Part shown: positions 28,841 through 36,880 of the stretch, in pieces
How positions within the stretch are numbered: the first letter of the stretch is position 1
How the letters are laid out: each line of letters opens with the position of its first letter
Origin: Spirochaetaceae bacterium
GTDB lineage: Bacteria; Spirochaetota; Spirochaetia; Treponematales; Breznakiellaceae
Direction of reading: 5' to 3'
DNA: 37,091 bases
Assembly (NCBI GenBank): GCA_031282435.1
Contig: JAITDS010000132.1
Coordinates: 1 to 37,091, forward strand
Made by a program: the position numbers and the translations under genes
Notes under the pieces: generated by a model
Told to the model about the DNA's origin: nothing
Seen by the model: only the letters and a program-made list of their open reading frames with translations
Database searches by the model: none

Positions 28841-30350
28841 GTATTATTTTACATACAATAATTGTGGCCACTGAAAGTATTATTGAGCTTACGGTATAAA
28901 ATGTAACATTAGAAATTGAAATCTGCGGGAAACGACCCGCGGTCTTTGCCGTTATTTCAAGCGTTGTGTATAAAATAGCAAGACCTTTCCCTATAATATA
29001 CGGAAAGAAAGGTAGAAAATGCAAAGTCAGATAAGCGATAGAGCCTATCATAAATATTGTGGTAAGAGGCACCAGTATGAGTCCCGCCACTATTCCTATA
29101 GGGGACAGTGACCCGAAAAATACCGCGCAGACTCCCATTGTGGCGATGAAGGCTCCTAGCGAAGCGGAAAGGGAAGACCCTATAAACTCCGGCAAACGGC
29201 CTCGGAACAACAACGCTATTCCCTGCCCCAAACTTAAGATACCGGCAAGGGCAAGATACGACAAAATGAATGAAATCGTGCCGCCAGAATCCGGATGCAT
29301 AATTATCTGAATAATAAATGAATACCCTAGTGTTAAAGCGGCGCTTGACGGCAGGGCAAAAATTATTGCAGTGGCTCCTAAAACATACATTATCGCCGCA
29401 CGAACAAGTGAGGGCAATACTCCGACTAAAAAAACATACACTAAGATAAAAATTGTTCCTACTAAGGCTGCGGTTTTCAAACCTAACGGTCTTTTTAGGA
29501 AGAATGCCAGAATGGATGAGACTATCGCAAGGTGCATCCCTGATAATGCCAGTATGTATGAAGACCCCGCATTGCTATATTGTTCCGATAATTCGCTATC
29601 AAGATTGTCCCTTATACCAAGCAGCAGCGCGAGCGCAAGTCCCCCCCAATTCTCGGACTGCGGAAAGGCCGCTATTAGAGCAAGCCGTATTCTTGTACGC
29701 CACTGGTCAAAGCGGGAAGCGGGACGGGTAATGTGAACAGATTTTGCCCGGAAAAGCGGGGGTTTGCTATAGCTTGACGAGGTATTCGCAAAACTACCTT
29801 CAATATAAATTTCACTACCTCTGCCGAATTCTTTAAGGCGCGGGATACTGCCTTCGGGAAAGAACACCGGAACATTTCCTCGCGCTGAAGTACGCAATCC
29901 TTTTTTCCCGTGCGATGCGCTTAGCTTAAGAGAGGCCATACCGCGCCCTGACGCCGTATTTCTCGGGTCGTCATACAATTTTCCGCTTATCGCAATAATA
30001 TTATCATTTTCCAAACCTAAAAATACACGCGAGTAATTATTAGCCGCCCCACGTCCGGCAATGCCCAACGCAAAGCCTAACGTAAAAAAAATACCGGCTA
30101 TATACGCTTGCTTGAAACGGTATCCTAGAACGGGCGCTTCCGGATTAGACCTAAAATGCAAGTCCAAGACTCGCAAAAGGCTCAGCAACGCGGTAAGTGT
30201 AAGCGCAAACGGAAAAATAATCCGTAAGGCGTTGTTCGAGGAGTATGCCGGAGCAAAGCCGTAGTATGCCGCGGCAGTACCGGCAAACGCAAAAAAAGGC
30301 GGTTTTATTGCAAAAACCGCGGAGAGAAATTTATCGTTTAAGTTATTCAT
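28806..30350 (-). CDS. ComEC/Rec2-like competence-domain membrane protein (no MBL domain visible)
   Basis: YILALSGMHLAIVSSILAF, LVRAAIMYVLGA competence-domain motifs; 514 aa. Confidence 0.85.
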   Translation of the reverse strand: MNNLNDKFLSAVFAIKPPFFAFAGTAAAYYGFAPAYSSNNALRIIFPFALTLTALLSLLRVLDLHFRSNPEAPVLGYRFKQAYIAGIFFTLGFALGIAGRGAANNYSRVFLGLENDNIIAISGKLYDDPRNTASGRGMASLKLSASHGKKGLRTSARGNVPVFFPEGSIPRLKEFGRGSEIYIEGSFANTSSSYSKPPLFRAKSVHITRPASRFDQWRTRIRLALIAAFPQSENWGGLALALLLGIRDNLDSELSEQYSNAGSSYILALSGMHLAIVSSILAFFLKRPLGLKTAALVGTIFILVYVFLVGVLPSLVRAAIMYVLGATAIIFALPSSAALTLGYSFIIQIIMHPDSGGTISFILSYLALAGILSLGQGIALLFRGRLPEFIGSSLSASLGAFIATMGVCAVFFGSLSPIGIVAGLILVPLTTIFMIGSIAYLTLHFLPFFPYIIGKGLAILYTTLEITAKTAGRFPQISISNVTFYTVSSIILSVATIIVCKIIHEKRIYLERFA

Positions 30351-30355
30351 GTATA

Positions 30356-31570
30356 CTATTTCTCTCCATCTTCACTCCCGCTTTGAGTCTCCCAGTTAAA
30401 AAAGTCTAAATCATGACTATCGTCATATTTTTCAAATTTATTTTGATGTTCATCACTAATGTTATTTGCGCCGGACCTAACCGGCTCTGATTTTACAGTG
30501 GAACCAGGCGGCTCAGGAATTGCCTGCCGGGTAGTTTTACTGCCGCTTCCAAGCGGGACAACGTCAGCATTGTCACTTACCATACCAAACATAACGCTAA
30601 AAATCTTGTTTTTTACGCTAACCGGTATAAGATCGGACTCAATATGCAATAGAGACGTATTTTTTTTTTCGTCATATTCAACGTTGCGTACTATTCCGCT
30701 GATTGAAAGAGCCGTATTGTCGATGACGAACTGAACTATTATGCGTAAACCGGCGGAAGCCGTGCCTCCCGCCATAAGTGCGCAACCGGAATCCGATATG
30801 TCCTCCAAATAGCATTTTATGCCGGGCATTATTTCAGGTTTCGTAGTGGAAGGTTTATCTTCGACTCTGTAAAGCATTGCTATTCTGTGCGTTTTGACCC
30901 GCAGGGATTTTCTGCTTTGTGTACGCAATAACTTATCAGAATGATCAAGCTTAAGCAACGGCGGATTGTTGGCGTTTATTTCATCAATGACGTTGGTCTC
31001 AAAGCAATATCCGGCATCGTTTTTTCTCCAAAAATATAATAATAGATGCTTCCCTTTCCATGAAAAATTTTGCGGGATATCTAAACTATCCGGGCGCTCG
31101 ATACTAATATAATCGGTTCTATTAATTATAATTTTTGATTTAAATGCCCCTACATTTAGGGCTACAACCTGTACGGTTTGAAGTTCATCAATATTACGGC
31201 TGCTGCTGATTCCGTTTTTATAAATAGGCCTATCCATTTCCATTTTTTTTCGGAAATCGTACAATTTTGCGAGAAATTCTTGGTTTTCCGGCAGAAATTC
31301 TGTCTGATTTTGTTTTATTTCTTGAATAAATTTTTTTATGCACTCATCTATCTGTACCTGCGACCAAAAAAGCGCCGCCGGATGTTCAATGCCGGAATGT
31401 TGAGCCAATTCTTTTAGCAGTTTTATGTCCGTGTCGCTAAAACCGGCTTCTTTACCTTTTGTATAAAACTGCACCCATGAAACGCCGCCGCCGGTTTTAT
31501 TCCTTTTAATAATAAAAAAAGCTGCCCCTATGCCGGATGCTATAATAAGCGCGATAATTACCGACATCAA
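30356..31570 (-). CDS. PilZ-domain membrane protein
   Basis: RTQSRKSLRVKTHRIAMLYR...CYLEDISDSGCALMAGG, PilZ-like RxxxR / D-S-xxG pattern; N-terminal TM. Confidence 0.7.
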   Translation of the reverse strand: MMSVIIALIIASGIGAAFFIIKRNKTGGGVSWVQFYTKGKEAGFSDTDIKLLKELAQHSGIEHPAALFWSQVQIDECIKKFIQEIKQNQTEFLPENQEFLAKLYDFRKKMEMDRPIYKNGISSSRNIDELQTVQVVALNVGAFKSKIIINRTDYISIERPDSLDIPQNFSWKGKHLLLYFWRKNDAGYCFETNVIDEINANNPPLLKLDHSDKLLRTQSRKSLRVKTHRIAMLYRVEDKPSTTKPEIMPGIKCYLEDISDSGCALMAGGTASAGLRIIVQFVIDNTALSISGIVRNVEYDEKKNTSLLHIESDLIPVSVKNKIFSVMFGMVSDNADVVPLGSGSKTTRQAIPEPPGSTVKSEPVRSGANNISDEHQNKFEKYDDSHDLDFFNWETQSGSEDGEK

Positions 31571-31615
31571 GCCGCTCCCGCTGGTTCATTTGATAATAAA
31601 TTGTTAAACTGAAGC

Positions 31616-32323
31616 GTGTATAATTTTTTTGACAATTTGTTTAAACACCCCTTGTTTATGCCGCTTATGCTATATATTTTACTTTTTTCCCCTGATGCCA
31701 GTTCGTTACAGATTTTATCCGACACTTTTACAGCGCCCGATATGTTATTTTCGGCATACGAGTCGCTTTTCCAAGTGTTTGTGTTTTATATTCCCGCTTT
31801 GGCCGTTGTCCTCTATTTTTCTTTTCAGGATACACCGGATTTACCGTTAAAACAAAGTCCCCGTTTGAACAGTCTTTTTATATCCAAACTTAATTTTTTT
31901 CTCTATGTGCTTTTCGGCACGGCAATATTGCTTTTAATAGGTGCTTTTATAGTCTTTATAGAAAACTTATTACCGGATCCCGGATGGTTTGGGGCTAATT
32001 TTACTCTGATAGAAGCGCCGAAGGGCTTGTTTACCATTTTGATAATGATATTATACTGCGTCTGCGCCGCATATTTAGAGGAGAGTTTTTTTCGTGTTTT
32101 TTTCTACCGCCGTATGCTCTTGTCAGGTATAAAGAAATTATGCGCCGTTGTCGTTTCCGCTATACTTTTTGCCGCCTGTCATTTATGGGAAGGTTTTTGG
32201 GGTATGGCGGACGCTTTTCTGTCCGGCATAGTTCTATCTTTTCTCTTTGAACGTAAAAAATCGTTAAATTGCATAGCTCTAAGCCATGCCTTGTACAATA
32301 TTGCCGTATATCTACTGCCATAA
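31616..32323 (+). CDS. CPBP-family intramembrane glutamic endopeptidase (Abi-like)
   Basis: EESFFRVFFYRRM, LFAACHLWEG, SHALYN motifs. Confidence 0.85.
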   Translation: MYNFFDNLFKHPLFMPLMLYILLFSPDASSLQILSDTFTAPDMLFSAYESLFQVFVFYIPALAVVLYFSFQDTPDLPLKQSPRLNSLFISKLNFFLYVLFGTAILLLIGAFIVFIENLLPDPGWFGANFTLIEAPKGLFTILIMILYCVCAAYLEESFFRVFFYRRMLLSGIKKLCAVVVSAILFAACHLWEGFWGMADAFLSGIVLSFLFERKKSLNCIALSHALYNIAVYLLP

Positions 32324-32368
32324 TAATTTGGTAATGCTCTAAGTCTTGCCTCTTAAAGGGGAGGAGGA

Positions 32369-32525
32369 CATTTCCATTGCGCTAAAACAGGGGGCATTTC
32401 TATTGGTAGCGCGGGCGCATATCAATTTATAATTTCTTACAAGACAAAGAATTAGCTCATGTGGATTGTTTTGTGCATGGCGCGCGCCCTGTTTCTATTG
32501 CGTCTTGACAGTCATTTCTATTGCG
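32369..32525. mobile_element. IS21-like terminal multi-repeat remnant, interrupted by a MITE-like element
   Basis: CATTTCCATTGCG, CATTTCTATTG, TTTCTATTGCGTCTTGACA, CATTTCTATTGCG at 32369, 32395, 32492, 32513; spacing resembles IS21-family terminal repeats (from memory). Confidence 0.55.
32406..32491. mobile_element. MITE-like element, copy 3 (short derivative)
   Basis: GCGCGGGCGCATATCAATTTATAATTTCTTACAAGACAAAGAATTAGCTCATGTGGATTGTTTTGTGCATGG homologous to minus strand of 4863-4992; flanked by 9-bp TTTCTATTG repeats. Confidence 0.75.
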
Positions 32526-32551
32526 TATTAACTGAAGAACAGACAACACTG

Positions 32552-32580
32552 TTGAATTTCCATTCCGGTTTTTGTATACT
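32552..32580 (+). promoter_or_regulatory. Candidate sigma70-type promoter of xylA: TTGAAT-N17-TATACT
   Basis: -35 at 32552-32557, -10 at 32575-32580, 17-bp spacer, ~57 bp upstream of xylA ATG. Confidence 0.6.
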
Positions 32581-32582
32581 AT

Positions 32583-32599
32583 ATTATGAATTTCATAAT
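32583..32599. promoter_or_regulatory. 17-bp perfect palindrome ATTATGAA-t-TTCATAAT overlapping the predicted xylA transcription start
   Basis: Exact inverted repeat placed 3 nt after the -10 box. Confidence 0.5.
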
Positions 32600-32636
32600 G
32601 CCGGATATTGGGATAGGGCTAATTTAAGGAGTTTTT

Positions 32637-33980
32637 ATGGCAGATTATTTTGTCGGACACAAAGAGTATTTTGCAGGTATAGGCAAAATAAAATACGAGG
32701 GAGCCAAGAGTGATAATCCTCTTGCTTTTAAGTATTACGATGCGGAAAGGCTGGTTGGCAACAAAAAGATGAAGGATCACTTGCGCTTTGCCATAGCCTA
32801 TTGGCACAGCTTTTGCGCTGACGGCACGGATCCGTTCGGCGCCGCGACCCACCCGCATCCTTGGGTTACGGATTCCAAAAGCGCCGCGGAGGCCGCGGAG
32901 CATAAACTTGATGCCGCTTTTGAATTTTTTACAAAGATGGGGGCGGAATTCTATTGCTTTCATGACCGGGATGTTGTGGCGGAAGGCGCTACTCCTGCCG
33001 AAAGTGAAAAGAATTTGCAAGCGTGGACGGCAAAGGCAAAGGAAAGGCAAAAGGCTACCGGTGTAAAACTCTTGTGGGGAACGGCAAACCTGTTCAGTAA
33101 TCCGCGTTTTATGAACGGCGGCGCGACAAACCCTGAATTCAAAGTGTTGGCGCTCGGCGCGTCTCAGGTAAAGGCCGCTATTGATGCCACGATAGAGTTG
33201 AACGGTCAGGGGTACACATTCTGGGGTGGCAGAGAAGGCTACATGAGCCTTCTTAATACCGACTTAAAACGTGAAAAAGAACATCTTGCCCGTTTCTTAA
33301 CGCTTGCCCGCGATTATGCTCGCAAACAAGGCTTCAAAGGAGCATTTTACATTGAGCCGAAACCCTGCGAGCCGACAAAACACCAATACGACTATGATAC
33401 GGAAACCGTGATAGGCTTTTTACGCTACTACGGTTTGGATAAAGACTTCCGCCTTAACATAGAAGCGAATCACGCCGAGCTTGCGGGACACGACTTTGCC
33501 CACGAGCTTGAGACGGCGGCGGCGGCCGGGATGTTAGGCTCAGTTGACGCGAACCGCGGTGATTACATAAACGGCTGGGACACGGACCAGTTCCCGTCCA
33601 GCTATTACGAGGCCGCTCTTGCAATGTTTGCGATACTTAAAGCCGGCGGTTTTACGACAGGCGGACTCAATTTCGACTCCAAGATTAGACGTAATTCCGT
33701 TGATCCCGCCGATTTGTTCGAAGCGCATATCGGCGGCATGGATACCTTTGCCGTGGGGCTTGTGATAGCTCAACGTATGCTTGACGACGGTAAGATACCC
33801 GCCTTTGTGAAAAAACGCTACGCATCCTTCGATTCGGGAGACGGCGCTAAATTTGAAAAAGGAGAATTTGATCTACCCGCGCTTGCCGGTCTTGTTAAGG
33901 AATATGGAAATATAGGTTTAACGAGCGGTAAACAGGAATACCTTGAAAATCTTCTAAACTCTTACCTGCTTGGGCTTTAA
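32637..33980 (+). CDS. xylA: Xylose isomerase
   Basis: FAIAYWHSFCADGTDPFG, FYCFHDRDVV, YIEPKPCEPTKHQYDYD, NIEANHAELAGHDF motifs. Confidence 0.97.
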   Translation: MADYFVGHKEYFAGIGKIKYEGAKSDNPLAFKYYDAERLVGNKKMKDHLRFAIAYWHSFCADGTDPFGAATHPHPWVTDSKSAAEAAEHKLDAAFEFFTKMGAEFYCFHDRDVVAEGATPAESEKNLQAWTAKAKERQKATGVKLLWGTANLFSNPRFMNGGATNPEFKVLALGASQVKAAIDATIELNGQGYTFWGGREGYMSLLNTDLKREKEHLARFLTLARDYARKQGFKGAFYIEPKPCEPTKHQYDYDTETVIGFLRYYGLDKDFRLNIEANHAELAGHDFAHELETAAAAGMLGSVDANRGDYINGWDTDQFPSSYYEAALAMFAILKAGGFTTGGLNFDSKIRRNSVDPADLFEAHIGGMDTFAVGLVIAQRMLDDGKIPAFVKKRYASFDSGDGAKFEKGEFDLPALAGLVKEYGNIGLTSGKQEYLENLLNSYLLGL

Positions 33981-33985
33981 ACGCC

Positions 33986-34031
33986 GCGCCGTAAACCTGC
34001 CTACAGGCAAGTTTACGGCGTACGGCTTTTT
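33986..34031 (+). terminator. Rho-independent terminator after xylA
   Basis: CGCCGTAAAC-c-TGCCT-ac-AGGCA-a-GTTTACGGCG, then GGCTTTTTA. Confidence 0.75.
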
Positions 34032-34066
34032 ATCCGCATGATACCAAGCGGTCTCTATAATGAACC

Positions 34067-34088
34067 ACCTCGCGGCAAGCCGCGAGGT
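34067..34088. repeat. Perfect palindrome ACCTCGCGGC-aa-GCCGCGAGGT
   Basis: 10-bp stem with 2-nt spacer. Confidence 0.85.
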
Positions 34089-34146
34089 ATCTTGTAGGCG
34101 TTGAAATTATTTATGTGGTTCGTTCTGCAAGGAAATTATTGAACAA

Positions 34147-34218
34147 TGGGGTCTAATACCATTTTTTATTTGGCGTTGCCAACTCGAACCGCCGCAAGCG
34201 GCGGGGTATTAGACCCCA
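34147..34218. repeat. Three-way-junction inverted repeat (72 nt)
   Basis: Outer 14-bp TGGGGTCTAATACC/GGTATTAGACCCCA; inner TTGGC-gtt-GCCAA (34170-34182) and CCGCCGC-aa-GCGGCGG (34189-34204). Confidence 0.85.
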
Positions 34219-34285
34219 CTGCGAATAAATACAAATTTTGCGCGTGAATGCCGGTATAAGACATTGGACGCGCTTTGATTGCGGT

Positions 34286-35551
34286 TCAGATGATTGTTCC
34301 GGGGTAAAGGACAGAGTTTTTTGGGACTACAATTATGCCGTCAATAATTGAACAATTTTCGTAGGTGCCATCGCTCCGGTTTATATTGTCTATGCCGATA
34401 CGGCAACCTTCGCCAATACGGACGTTTTTATCAATAATCGCGCCCTTAATGATTGCGCCTTTGCCTATGCCGACGTTTGGTATACGGTTTTCAGCATTGG
34501 CTAGTTTCTGCGCCTCCGTCTCGTAATAGTCCGCGCCCATACAGACAACACCGTTCAAACTAGCTCCTGATTCAATGATGGTACGAACTCCCACAATGGC
34601 GTTAGTGATAGAAGAATTAGTTATTATACAACCTTCCGCCGCTATAGACTGGTTCATGCTGCTAAAATTCATTTTAGAAGGAGGCAAATTGTACATCCGC
34701 GTATAAATCGGGCTTTCCTCATCATAAATATCAAACGAGGGTTTGATATTGGCAAGATTAAGATTAGCGTTGTAGAAGCTACTTATTGTTCCAATATCTT
34801 CCCAGTAACCTTCAAACGTATAAGCGTTTACTTTAAGCGTATTTATAGCCGCCGGAATTATTTCTTTACCAAAATCCGTAAGCGAATTATCAAGGCATTT
34901 ATGCATGGTATCCGCGTTAAAAACATAGATGCCCATAGACGCAAGATAACTATCGTTTTTGCCTTTTTGAAGTTCCGGCGGAGCTTTGAAATCGGAAATA
35001 TCTCTAGTAGGACCGGGTTTTTCCATAAATTCGGTGATTACGTTTTGTTTATTCGCTTTAAGTATGCCCAACTGACTGGCATCCTCCCGCGAAACAGAGG
35101 TACAAGCGATAGTTATAGCCGCGCCGGACTCGCAGTGTTTTTTTAGCATATCCCTTAGATCCATGCGGTAAAGCTGGTCGCCGGAAAGTATAATATAGTA
35201 ATCGGGACTATGTACTTTAAAATGGACTAGATTTTTACGTACCGCGTCCGCGGTGCCTTCGAACCAGCCGGAATGTTCCAAACTCTGTTCTGCCGCGAGA
35301 ACCTCTACAAAGCCCTTTGAAAAATGGTCAAAACTGTAAGTGTGTCCTAAATGGATGTGAAGCGAGGCTGAGTTAAACTGTGTAAGTATATATATCTGCT
35401 TTAAGCCGGCGTTTATACAATTGGACAACGGTATGTCTATAATCCGGTATTTGCCGCCAAAAGGCACCGCGGGTTTCGCTCGTGATTGTGTTAGCGGGAA
35501 CAGGCGTGTGCCTTTCCCTCCGCCAAGTATAATAGATAAAACTTCTGCCAT
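34286..35551 (-). CDS. glgC: Glucose-1-phosphate adenylyltransferase
   Basis: ILGGGKGTRLFPLTQSRAKPAVPFGGKYRIIDIPLSNCINAG. Confidence 0.97.
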   Translation of the reverse strand: MAEVLSIILGGGKGTRLFPLTQSRAKPAVPFGGKYRIIDIPLSNCINAGLKQIYILTQFNSASLHIHLGHTYSFDHFSKGFVEVLAAEQSLEHSGWFEGTADAVRKNLVHFKVHSPDYYIILSGDQLYRMDLRDMLKKHCESGAAITIACTSVSREDASQLGILKANKQNVITEFMEKPGPTRDISDFKAPPELQKGKNDSYLASMGIYVFNADTMHKCLDNSLTDFGKEIIPAAINTLKVNAYTFEGYWEDIGTISSFYNANLNLANIKPSFDIYDEESPIYTRMYNLPPSKMNFSSMNQSIAAEGCIITNSSITNAIVGVRTIIESGASLNGVVCMGADYYETEAQKLANAENRIPNVGIGKGAIIKGAIIDKNVRIGEGCRIGIDNINRSDGTYENCSIIDGIIVVPKNSVLYPGTII

Positions 35552-35707
35552 AAGAGCCTCTCCATTTTATATGATTAACCGGCTCGTAAATTAACTCCAA
35601 AAAACATCTGTTGAAACCGGCTCGAATTACCTATAACATTATCGGATAATTGTACCCTAGTATACATCACAAATTTAATAATCGTCTAGTACAACTCGTG
35701 GTAATTT

Positions 35708-35901
35708 CAGGGCGGGCGCATATAAAATCGAATTTTAGAAAAACAAAAAAGTCATGAAATGTTGAAAAAAAAACGCTTGGCTTTTATCATAGACACAGCG
35801 CAAGGGATAGAAGCGGTATGAAAACGCGGGAGCGTTTTCATAATAGCGGATAGCCCGGTTTCCAGCGCGAAGCGCTGGAAATGCGCCCCAATTTTATATG
35901 C
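35708..35901. mobile_element. Possible degenerate MITE-like element, copy 4, enclosing structured element D
   Basis: CAGGGCGGGCGCATATAAAATCG at left (35708-35730); ATTTTATATGC at right (35891-35901) is the exact reverse complement of 35718-35728; outer right TIR absent. Confidence 0.4.
35798..35890 (+). ncRNA. Structured repeat element, copy D
   Basis: GCGCAAGGGATAGAAGCGGT ATGAAAACGC-ggga-GCGTTTTCAT AATAGCGGATAGCCCGG TTTCCAGCGC-gaa-GCGCTGGAAA TGCGCCCCAA. Confidence 0.7.
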
Positions 35902-36096
35902 TGTCTTTTGAGCAAAGACATACCCGGACGCTTAAAAAAATCAAGACCCGCTAAGGTAAGGAAATATGCCTGTTTTTTGGAGGATATGACGGGCCTGCCT
36001 GCCAACCTGCTCCGGTTATCTTGAAAGTTCTTGCAAAATACCATGCATTTTGTTTTTCAAATGGAAGCGGGAAACCGCAAATTCCGAACAAGTCCG

Positions 36097-36774
36097 CTAT
36101 TTCTTTAACAAGGTAAAATGATTTTTTCTGAATGTTAAAAGGCCGGCGGTTTTCATGCGTCCAAGTTCGGAAGACATGGCGCTTCGGTCTACCGAAAGAA
36201 ATTCCGCCAATTCCTCGCGGTTAAACGGGATGTCGAAGCTGGAAGCGCCCGCCGCCTTCGCCTCCGCGGATAAATAAGAAATAAGTTTTTTTCTGGTGCT
36301 TCGCCGGGTTATATGCTGGATTTTATTTATAAGGGTTATATTTTTTCCGGCAAGCTCTTCAATCATATTATTTAAAATTCGTGTATGAAACGGGCAGGCC
36401 GAAGCGCATACAGAGTTTATTTTTTTAGCGTGAATAAAAAGCGCTTCGGTTCTTTCAACCGCTACGGCGCTCAATGGTATACGCCCGCTCTTGCCGCAGG
36501 CAAAGGCTTCGGCGAAAATTTCACCGGCGGCGATACGGACTATAATCGCCCTGTTTCCCCAGAAGTCGTCCCGTACCAAATGAACCGCGCCCGAAATGAC
36601 AATACCCATAGTGGATATTTCATCATTTTCCATAAAAATATAAGCGTCCTTCTCAAATTTCCGCGCCCGCGTGCGAAAACAATCCAGAAGTTTTTCAATC
36701 TCCGCGACTTTGACGCCGGCAAAAAGGCGGCAGTTAAGCAATGCCGGTACAAATTTTTGCATTTTCTCTCCCAT
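36097..36774 (-). CDS. Crp/Fnr-family transcriptional regulator (HcpR-like by context)
   Basis: cNMP-binding-like N-terminus and C-terminal HTH (FNREELAEFLSVDRSAMSSELGRMKTAGLL); divergent from hcp. Confidence 0.85.
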   Translation of the reverse strand: MGEKMQKFVPALLNCRLFAGVKVAEIEKLLDCFRTRARKFEKDAYIFMENDEISTMGIVISGAVHLVRDDFWGNRAIIVRIAAGEIFAEAFACGKSGRIPLSAVAVERTEALFIHAKKINSVCASACPFHTRILNNMIEELAGKNITLINKIQHITRRSTRKKLISYLSAEAKAAGASSFDIPFNREELAEFLSVDRSAMSSELGRMKTAGLLTFRKNHFTLLKK

Positions 36775-36808
36775 AATAAAAAAACGGCGTTAATAATTTC
36801 TCTGTTCT

Positions 36809-36822
36809 GTTGTAAAAACAAC
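36809..36822. promoter_or_regulatory. Candidate operator dyad GTTGT-aaaa-ACAAC in the regulator/hcp intergenic region
   Basis: Perfect 5-4-5 inverted repeat, Crp/Fnr-like half-site geometry. Confidence 0.4.
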
Positions 36823-36880
36823 CGATTTGACTGCTTTATAAATATAAGATTTATTTAACGATGTCAATGGAGGTTTCATA

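Noticed and set aside
35838-36044. 68-aa ORF on minus strand
   Set aside because: Overlaps the palindromic structured element D; coding is an artefact of the repeat.
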